Assembly (NCBI GenBank): GCA_017562135.1
Contig: QEYB01001046.1
Span: 806,001-870,000, forward strand
Source: Dipylidium caninum
Taxonomy: Eukaryota; Platyhelminthes; Cestoda; Cyclophyllidea; Dipylidiidae
Length of the DNA stretch: 64,000 nt
Direction: 5' to 3'
The notes beneath the pieces were generated by a model, which saw only the letters and a program-made list of their open reading frames with translations, searched no databases and was not told the origin of the DNA. A program made the translations under genes and the position numbers. Within the stretch, counting starts at the first letter, position 1. Each line of letters starts with the position of its first letter. Positions 51,700 through 64,000 of the stretch are shown one piece after another.

Positions 51700-53585
51700 T
51701 TTGCAAACGCACCAGCTAGCCCCCTGTTTGAAGCTTACTTGTCGGAAGAATGCCGTTCAAAGTATTACTTTGGCCATTAAATATTTCTTACGGCATCTTT
51801 CAAGAAGTAGACACAATATAGCTGAGATATTCTTCGTTATTATGTGTCCTAATATTTGACTCGTAAAATGGTTCATTTTGTTGAAAAAAAAAACTTGAAA
51901 TTCCTGGTTTAGTATCAAGCTCGGATATGTTTAACGACAATTGAGTATAAGAAGGATCTCCGAGAAAAGAATGAGTGACAACACGAGCACACCTCTTCAT
52001 ACTACATCTGTAATCATCACCCACAAAAGATGTCCTCTTTTCGTTAACGGATATTTTTTGACAAAGGCAAAATGAGCTAGTCAAATGGGGTTAATGTCAA
52101 ATATTCAAACGAATGTCTCGAACTCCTACAGTCCACGTTAGGTCAACCAAACTACCAGTGGCACAAGGGCACATCCAACTCGGTACCAAACTCTACTCAC
52201 CGAAGAAGTTGAGGAAAATGTGTGTAAAGAATGGGTGGATGAAGAACAATCCATTTTCTTCAAAAGAATGTTCCCCTTTTGTGTATTTTGATATTACCAA
52301 TTTCAGCATTTCACATGTAAATAGAAAGATTAATGGGGATTGGGATGCAATTAGGGTGGAACTAAACGACCCCACATTTTGGTAGAATCTCCCAAGGGAT
52401 CCGAAGCGGAAAGTTGTAAGAGACCTGTTCACGGCCAATGCATATGCGTAGCAACACATTTTTAGCGCTGGTAAAGGGAAGAAGAATAAAATCGAAGAAG
52501 TAAAATTCGCTGCTCTTTTGCAAAAAATTCTACTATCAGCTTTTAGTAACATCGTGCGTAAGACCTTGGACATCATCTACGCCTCCATTATTGCCATTGT
52601 CTAAAGAGACCCGAGTTTGGATCATAAATTCATAGTGTCAACTCCAGATATATAACTCTAAGTTAACTCTTGTTGGCTAATTTACTGACTGGTCTTGCTC
52701 TGTTTCGCATGGGACATAATCTAGAAATTGCAGGCCGAGGCTTTATAACACAAAATAAGTAACCACCTGGAAGATTTATAAAGTTTTCAACGTCTTAACC
52801 TTGAGGCGGAAGAAAGCTTATTTCCACAAAATCGCGAGCGACAGAAAATCGGAACGACATATGTTGTCGTGGAGCTAACAAGTCACAAACCGGTTAGAAG
52901 TGACTTAATAACAAGGGCATGGTAGCATATCTCGTGGGTAAAACTCTGCACATTAATGTCCAAATTGGGGAATATTAACTCAAATCTCACGTCGTTAATA
53001 ACAATAACTCGGCAGTTATATCATGATGCTAAAAAATAACCTAGATGTAGAAAAATATGTAGCATGATTGATACACCTAAAGAGTACGGAGCCCTGAATT
53101 CGAAAGTTTCATGGGTAAGGACACTCGGAATACTAGGTCAAAAATTGAACCATTAATACATGCCATCAAAGTTTTCCCAATAGTAAAAGGCGATTGTTGA
53201 TATGGCTCTAAGGCCATTTCATTCGATTCACGGTTATTCAAAAGGTCTTCGAAGTCGTACCCTTCTATTGGCGTAATGCTCCACTTTGCATTTATTTGAA
53301 AAGGGCTGAATCGGAGGATTAGCATTATGAAGGTTATACTGAACGTTCTACAAGCTTCAGCATTCCTGCGGGAGTGGAGGGATGCAGCAAGCAAGTTAGT
53401 GATGTAATTACAGTGACGCTTCGTATGCAAATGCAAATATGTTCTTCCATAGTAAATAAAATTTAAGGAATGCAAGGGCCGTGTGCGATGCTGATGTTCT
53501 TTTGTCGACTCTAATATTAAGGCGAGGCCTGTTTTTATTTTATTTAAAATCCCGCGGGTCTCAAATAACCGGTACCGTGTGTACC
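51700..53585. other. A+T-rich upstream region of RBBP5
   Basis: The sequence becomes visibly richer in A and T from about 51.7 kb and stays so through RBBP5. No coding sequence was recognised. The RBBP5 promoter is expected here, but no motif is clear enough to name. Confidence 0.4.
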
Positions 53586-53604
53586 ATGAACCTTGAGCTT
53601 TTGG
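53586..53604 (+). CDS. RBBP5: RBBP5 exon 1
   Basis: ATG at 53586 encodes MNLELL plus one base, identical to the human start. Donor G|GTACTC. A 126-bp intron follows. Confidence 0.88.
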
Positions 53605-56550
53605 GTACTCCCCTTCATAATATGCAGCTGCACTGCCTTAGTTTTCTTCACTTTACAGCATTGTAGTCTTTACAACTAGCGGAGATAGGCTCTGCTTATT
53701 TTGCTTGTTGACTTGTTCTAATATTTGTAGAGGCCTTTCATCAAAATTACCCGGAGGCGGCAGACGGTCACCTTGAAAGAATTAAAAAAGATGAATCTGG
53801 GGGATGTGCAACTTTCGTTGTTACAATTTATTTCAACCGACCCGGAACTTTGGTGGCTGTCGGATGCAATGATGGCCGTATTGAAATCTGGGACTTCGTC
53901 ACTCGCCGCATTGCGAAAATAATTGTGGCGCATTCACATCCAGTTTGCTCGATCTGGTAACGCTTGTGATGTCCGACCACTTTCCCTTTTTCATGGCTTA
54001 CTCTTATTTTCTAATCACTTCTGTCAGTTGGAGTCGAAACAGTCGTCAACTTCTGAGTGCTTCAACTGACAACACCGTCTCAATTTGGAACGTCGTGACT
54101 GGTGAGTGCGAACGGACCTTCACTTTCCCTTGCCCCGTCATGAAAGTGCAGTTCAACCCTCGGAATGCAACTGAAATTCTTGTCTGCCCACTCCGTCATC
54201 CCCCGGTCTTGGTGGATGTTATCTCCGGGAAGCCTACAATTCTCAAACAGGAAGACGAAGTTAGATGTGGTTTGAAGGAATCTTTCTTAGGCTTTTCTTT
54301 GGATGATATCATTTAAGACCTCTAGTATCAATAAGAGGGAAGCTATTTGCCTAATACCATATCACTGCCTTTATGGCACCATGTTCTACATTATCCTTTA
54401 AACTAATTTCTTCTGTTTTACTTCATTGTAAATTGCAGAGTGATCCTAGTGTTGCCGCTTCTTATGATCATCGCGGAACACACATATACACCGGAAATTC
54501 TAAGGGCAAAGTAAGTCACTAATCATTCAAAAGCGAATATGTGTCTTGAAGGTAGCTCACCATTTCATCAACTGGAGCACTGTTATGCGACTCACTAATT
54601 CATGGATTGTCGTTGGGCCGTCCTGATGTTGATTTCAACTATTAATCCTCCTAATTTTTCTTCCAGGTTTATATATATGACACTAAGACGTTGAAATTGG
54701 TAAACCAATTTCGTTCCATCTCAACGGCCACCAATGCAGCCATAAAATCCATTGAATTCTCGAGGCGTGGGGAGTAGGTTAAATTAATCACCATTCTAAT
54801 TTCTTCGACAGCCTCTCATTTTGCCCTCTCATTTTGTCTTAGCTTTTTCCTTCTTAACTGCGCCGATCGTTTCATTCGCATTTACAATTGTTCTGATGCT
54901 TTGGAGTCCTCAGAACCTGAGCCTTTGCAAAAGCTTCGTGATCTTGTTACCGGGTAGGTTACAAAGTTTTGCCCTACCAACCTCATCTCGTACCTGAATA
55001 AATTTTTCGCTTGCTTTGTGGTCCGAATAATGAAATTTCTGATATTCAATCTTCTGTAGAAGTCACTGGCGCAGGTGCTGCTTTTCCGGTGATGGGGAAT
55101 TCGTTTGCGCGGGTTCAATGAAACAGCATTCTATTTATATTTGGGAGCGAGCTAGTGGTACCCTCTTCAAGATTCTTCACGGCCAGAAGGGAGAAACGCT
55201 GTTGGATGTCGTCTGGCATCCCTTGCGTCCGATTATTGTGTCCGTCTCCAACTCAATCACCAAAGAACAAATTTCGATTTGGGCACAGACGCAAGTGGTG
55301 AGTACAGATTATAATTATTGCATTATTTATTTGTTATCAACTAACCAACATTATTTGCACACCTATTTCACACTTTTTTACCTCATCTTTGGCGTTATAG
55401 ATTCACACTTTATCAACGATTTGGGGCTTAGTATTTTAGTGACACGTTCTCAAACTTATCAAAATATCATGAAACGTGGAAGTCTTTGTTAAGATGTGAC
55501 AAAATAGTAGGAAATCATGTAGTTCAACTAAGCAGACGCTTTTTACAAGACTCTCATTTTAGCAAAATTGGTCTGCCTTCGCACCCGACTTTAAGGAACT
55601 TGATGAAAATGTGGAATATGAGGAACGTGAATCAGAATTTGACTTGGAGGACGAAGACAAAATTGAAGACGAAAAGACTGGTAGGTTCTGTTATGTATTC
55701 ATCCTCCCACTACCTCTTAAATCGCACCAAGTGAAATAATTGCTTTTATAAAAGTCAAATTTTTACATAAGTTAGTAGTTCGGAGATTCTGTTCATACTT
55801 TTATACCTTATCGGTTGAGTCTTGGATACTTTAACCATATGTGTTTTCTGCTCCTGCCACCGATTTCCCCTTTCTCGATTAGACGACATCGAGCAGGACA
55901 TTGTAGTCGATGTGGAAACAGTTGAACCGGTGGCTGCGTTATTGAGCAGGTTTGTGTAATTTTTTCAGATTATGTGACATAATGCTTTTGGTATTTCCTA
56001 TGACTTAGTTAGCCGTTAGCAAAATTTTCCGATTTCAACAAACATTATGAATGACTATTTTCAGTCATGGAAAAATATTGAGAAAATTTTGCATCTAACC
56101 CTATTTAGCGACGAAGAAAGGGAGCCAGAAGACATTCTCATGTTCCTTTCCATTTCCCCCGACGTCGATAATCCTGACGAATTGTCTGGCGGGGAGGAGC
56201 AATCGGTCTCAACAGCGGAAGCACAAAAGTCCTGTGGTGGTTCTCCTACATCTTCAAAACGCGCCAAAATGGTCGAAAAATCCACTCCCGCCCATCCTTC
56301 TCAAGCCTGCACCATCGACCTTCCCGATGCACCCACAGATGAGGTTTGATAAATACTCTACTTATTTACGTTTTAGTAGTGATAATCTATTTGCTGTGTT
56401 GCCCCTCAGGTGCATCCATTGGTGGGCGTTCCTAAGAAACATGGCGGAAGTAAATCTGCTTCAGGCCATAGTTACGCCAGCAGCAACAAAGGCGGTGAAC
56501 TTTCGGATGCTGGATCATTTCGCAAGGGTCGAAATCGAACAAGAAAATGA
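53586..56550 (+). CDS. RBBP5: RBBP5, WD40 subunit of SET1/MLL H3K4 methyltransferase complexes
   Basis: Eleven GT-AG exons give an unbroken 521-codon frame: 53586-53604, 53731-53956, 54028-54259, 54439-54510, 54667-54773, 54843-54953, 55060-55297, 55563-55680, 55883-55949, 56109-56343, 56410-56550. Human RBBP5 has 538. [19 protein letters not shown] starts like MNLELLESFGQNYPEEADG. WD40 repeats follow ([53 protein letters not shown]). [20 protein letters not shown] and [11 protein letters not shown] (residues about 337-367) are the activation segment and ASH2L-binding motif. [11 protein letters not shown] (about 382-392) matches the WDR5-binding motif. DEVHPLVGV lies near the basic C-terminus. 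An insertion of about nine residues (near RIKKDESGG) follows the N-terminus. The product is expected to scaffold nuclear H3K4 methylation with ASH2L and WDR5. Confidence 0.96.
53731..53956 (+). CDS. RBBP5: RBBP5 exon 2
   Basis: TTTGTAG acceptor. Encodes [20 protein letters not shown] through [19 protein letters not shown] to AHSHPVCSI. Ends in phase 2 at GTAACG. Confidence 0.95.
54028..54259 (+). CDS. RBBP5: RBBP5 exon 3
   Basis: Encodes [20 protein letters not shown], then [20 protein letters not shown] and [20 protein letters not shown], to KQEDE. Follows a 71-bp intron. Phase 0 at GTTAGA. Confidence 0.95.
54439..54510 (+). CDS. RBBP5: RBBP5 exon 4 (72 nt)
   Basis: Encodes [20 protein letters not shown] then SKGK, matching DLNVVASFDRRGEYIYTGNAKGK. 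Confidence 0.95.
54667..54773 (+). CDS. RBBP5: RBBP5 exon 5
   Basis: Encodes [20 protein letters not shown] then [15 protein letters not shown]. Donor GA|GTAGGT, phase 2. Confidence 0.94.
54843..54953 (+). CDS. RBBP5: RBBP5 exon 6
   Basis: Encodes [20 protein letters not shown] then [17 protein letters not shown]. Follows a 69-bp intron. Donor GG|GTAGGT. Confidence 0.94.
55060..55297 (+). CDS. RBBP5: RBBP5 exon 7
   Basis: Encodes [20 protein letters not shown] through [20 protein letters not shown] to ISIWAQTQV. Contains the last WD repeats. Confidence 0.95.
55563..55680 (+). CDS. RBBP5: RBBP5 exon 8, activation segment and ASH2L-binding motif
   Basis: Encodes [20 protein letters not shown] then [19 protein letters not shown], nearly identical to human across the acidic methyltransferase-activating segment. 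Confidence 0.97.
55883..55949 (+). CDS. RBBP5: RBBP5 exon 9, WDR5-binding motif
   Basis: Encodes [20 protein letters not shown] plus two codons, equivalent to EEVDVTSVDPIAAF. Donor AG|GTTTGT. Confidence 0.92.
56109..56343 (+). CDS. RBBP5: RBBP5 exon 10
   Basis: Encodes [20 protein letters not shown] then a Ser/Glu-rich linker, a KRAK basic patch and DLPDAPTDE. Phase 0 at GTTTGA. Confidence 0.93.
56410..56550 (+). CDS. RBBP5: RBBP5 exon 11, terminal
   Basis: Encodes [20 protein letters not shown] then a basic tail ending GRNRTRK, stop TGA 56548-56550. VHPLVGV matches VHPLLGV of human. The tail is shorter than in human. Confidence 0.94.
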   Translation: MHPLVGVPKKHGGSKSASGHSYASSNKGGELSDAGSFRKGRNRTRK

Positions 56551-57367
56551 CAGATCATTCCCTGTAAAACCTCTACCTCCTATCGTGTTATGCAGCTTTT
56601 TGTATACAAAATAACACCCGCCGTAACGCCTTGTTTCATTCACGTTTTGGCCCATTCGACACTTAAACTCTCTGAATATTGGTCTACACACCGAATTTGG
56701 GAATTCGCACAGCCAGGCTTTACTTCAGATACCCCGCCATTCCAGTTATATTTGAGGACGAATGCTCTTAATGTAACCAAAGTTATCGGTGATTTTCAAG
56801 TCTTGCTCGGGGTCGAATCCTTTCGTTTGTAGCATTTTTTAACACAGTTATGCGAAATTTTGGCTGACAGCCGAGGCGGCCTGCCTTATAATCTACTTTG
56901 TGAGCAGTCAGTTTAGTCCCAAAACAGAAGAGGGCATCATTCAAGAGCATATATACACTAGGTCGGACGCTTGTAATCGACGTTTCGGTACCTACAATGT
57001 CGACCACACATTGCTGGTCATTGCAGGTCCCACTTTCATGACTACGATCAAGCGCTGATAATAACCGAGAAGTTTGTTTTTAGAATTTATTCAGAAAAAC
57101 GACCGGAAAAGTGTAACGTAGTGTATGTGGGCCGTACCACTAATGACGCAAGTAATTTACTGTACGAAAACACATGTAGGCGTGTATGTATATATATAAT
57201 ATATGTATATATAAGGGTTAAAAGGTTCAGCAATGATGGGATTTAGCAAAGCACGTTACGAGTGTGAATGTATACAAGGGTAAATGAAGACAGGTAGATG
57301 AAATCGAAGTAACCACGGAGTCGTCTGTACACGTGGGGCGGTGGAGGAGGGAAGTGAATGAACAGTA
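56551..57367. other. Convergent 3' intergenic region of RBBP5 and Groucho
   Basis: 817 bp between the two stop codons. No gene recognised. No AATAAA was seen on the plus strand for RBBP5. A TA-rich patch lies at about 57187-57213. Confidence 0.5.
57086..57091 (-). terminator. Candidate polyadenylation signal AATAAA for Groucho
   Basis: TTTATT on the plus strand reads AATAAA on the minus strand, about 280 nt past the Groucho stop codon, a usual distance for a short 3' UTR. Confidence 0.45.
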
Positions 57368-62302
<4,935 letters not shown>

Positions 62303-64000
62303 CTACAAGGGAATATAAGGGTGACCTAAAAGCAGTAGGAGGTTACTCGAGTCTCTAAACAATATATCCTACTAAACAGCCCACGAGACTGATGAATGAT
62401 GATCAAAAGGATGTTTAAAAGATGGGAGAAACGCCCTCAGCTTAATTAACAAACAAATTCATCAGCGAGTAACCTTCGTGGAATTTCAAAATAGCCATGA
62501 GGGAGTGTTGGAAGGCGTGGTCTTCTAGACCGCGCGAACAATCATACTACTTCAAGAGACTAAGGTGCAGAATATCGGCGACATGGGAAATCGGTCCAGA
62601 CAATGGAGGCAGCAAAGTGGAATTCGACCTTATTTCTGTTTCAGAAAAGGTTAATTGTGTTATACTGGGAAACGGGAGGAGTTGTTAACATCAGAGATGG
62701 GTCTGATAGACACTACCCAACGCCGACTGTGTACACTTTGTATTGTAAATAGGCTAAATACTCCCGTTTTTAAATGTAGCGGGGCAATTAATTAGGGTGG
62801 AAACAAGGGCGCCATTTTGCACTACTTAAAAGCGTCGAGTAGAAGAGGCTGTTCGATCTTTTTGAATCGGAAAGACTAAAAAAATTACTTCTTCGGAGCA
62901 CAAATAGTGTTTGTTGCAGTGATTGTCTTGGTATTAAAATACTTTTGAAACGTAGACTAGCAAAGCGGGTTGTCGGAAGAGCAAACACAACAAAGGGCGA
63001 GGGAGAACCCACCCTTGTTTCAAACGAAAAGGAGTTACAATCTAACTCGGTGGCCACAACAGGGCTCCCCGCTTCGGGCTCCTCGCTTCGATGCGTTTTT
63101 TGTGCGTATCCTGAATAATACAGTTCTCACCGCTCGGAAGAGAAAAGTAATGTTCTGGAATGATAATTGGCAATCCGAAGGAAGATGGGCTGAGCACGCA
63201 CACACGCCTCAACGCAGCCGGCGGTGGTGGCGATGTTAATCCAAACGCGTTCGCCTGGTCGCCCACCCGCCCAAGGCTGACTGACTAGTCGTAAGGAGAG
63301 GAGGGGGAAAGGAGGGAGACAGGGGGACGAGGGGAAGATTATTCCCTCGGGGGCACTCACACTAAGCCACTGAAACGTGATGTCGTGATGGTCGGAGGGG
63401 AGGTGAAGGGGGAGGATGGGAGCCAGATACAATCAATCCACCCTCCAAACGCGTTTCATCGTCGTCTGAGTTAATGAAAAAGGGGAGAAACATAAATACG
63501 GGAGGGAGTGACCTCATGCAGTGGAACGTTGATGAGAGAAGAATCTCGCCACCCAAGACCATAATACCGAAAGGTAATAGTCGCCAAATGTTTCGAAGAA
63601 AGGCCGAGTGGGCAACCTCTCGAGCAAGTAAAAACGGTAGAATTACTGACCTGAGTTAACTGAAGAAAAAACTGCCCTGAATAGGCATGGAAACGGAGAC
63701 AATCCGACCAAGAGCGCTGACACATCTCTGACTCCCACCACTATTCTACCATTCCTCCATTTTTGTCCGCCCGCCCGCCCGCCGGCCCGCCCCTCTGTAT
63801 GTAACATTTGTGTTCTACTGTTTGTCTATTCGGACACCACCACCACCACCGCTACCATTGCTGGCAGGAGGAGGAGGAGGAGGAGGAGGAGGAGGAGGTG
63901 GAGAAGGGTAGTGGCATCAGCTAAAACGACCTAGCGCACGCCGCGGATGTGTGTGTGCACAGTAGGGGAAAAACAGTCGCGTAGCATCATGCATCACCCC
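62303..64000 (-). other. Groucho upstream intron or flank
   Basis: No further Groucho exon was recognised in the last 1.7 kb. It holds CCGC (63767-63793), ACC (63834-63850) and GGA (63866-63898) repeats. The Q-domain exons presumably lie past the right edge. Confidence 0.5.
63866..63898 (+). repeat. GGA triplet repeat
   Basis: About eleven GGA units, preceded within 35 bp by an ACC triplet run. Confidence 0.85.

Larger units (their letters stand above)
33332..51700. other. Large intergenic region without recognised genes
   Basis: About 18 kb between Meis and RBBP5. Short frames on both strands have no recognisable domains, and the longest (49733-50353, minus) looks like chance. The DNA holds many low-complexity blocks: GGA (36207-36257), GGA/TCC (37583-37830), GGCAT (44736-44776), CCCCG (47730-47752), CT (47892-47930), GGA/GGT (48016-48062), CCG/CTC (49300-49338) and GAGT/GAAT (51341-51380). 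Long gene-free flanks are common around developmental homeobox genes and may hold enhancers. That role is inference. Confidence 0.5.

Overview
This is nuclear DNA of an animal. Three genes with GT-AG introns can be read, and there is no sign of bacterial organisation. The mix of very short introns (66-126 bp) with multi-kilobase ones, the long low-complexity protein insertions and the abundant dinucleotide and pentanucleotide microsatellites fit a parasitic flatworm, most likely a tapeworm. That placement is an inference from style, not from a diagnostic residue. Only one transposon-like sequence was recognised, a 264-bp hAT-type MITE.

Layout: (1) 1-8261, no recognisable gene, ending in a CpG-rich, alternating purine-pyrimidine stretch just before the first recognised exon. 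(2) 8262-31833, plus strand, a MEIS/homothorax-class TALE homeobox gene in at least 12 exons, with the MEIS/PKNOX N-terminal domain in exons 3-6 and the homeodomain in exons 8-10. Four exons (6, 7, 8 and 12) each contain one +1 break of reading frame, three of them at C6, G5 and A6 runs. All splice sites are intact. (3) 31834-53585, about 21.7 kb without a recognisable gene, holding G-rich and purine/pyrimidine repeat blocks and one exact PBX-MEIS-type site. (4) 53586-56550, plus strand, a complete 11-exon RBBP5 gene of 521 codons, in visibly more A+T-rich DNA. (5) 57368-62302, minus strand, the 3' half of a Groucho/TLE co-repressor gene (four exons: proline-rich linker and WD40 propeller), whose 5' half was not found and probably lies beyond the right edge. 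RBBP5 and Groucho are tail to tail with 817 bp between their stops.

All three products act in the nucleus on transcription. MEIS binds DNA with PBC and Hox partners, RBBP5 is a core subunit of the SET1/MLL H3K4 methyltransferase complexes, and Groucho/TLE is a recruited co-repressor. Nothing in the sequence shows that they are co-regulated. No CRISPR, operon, insertion sequence, rRNA, tRNA or retrotransposon was recognised.
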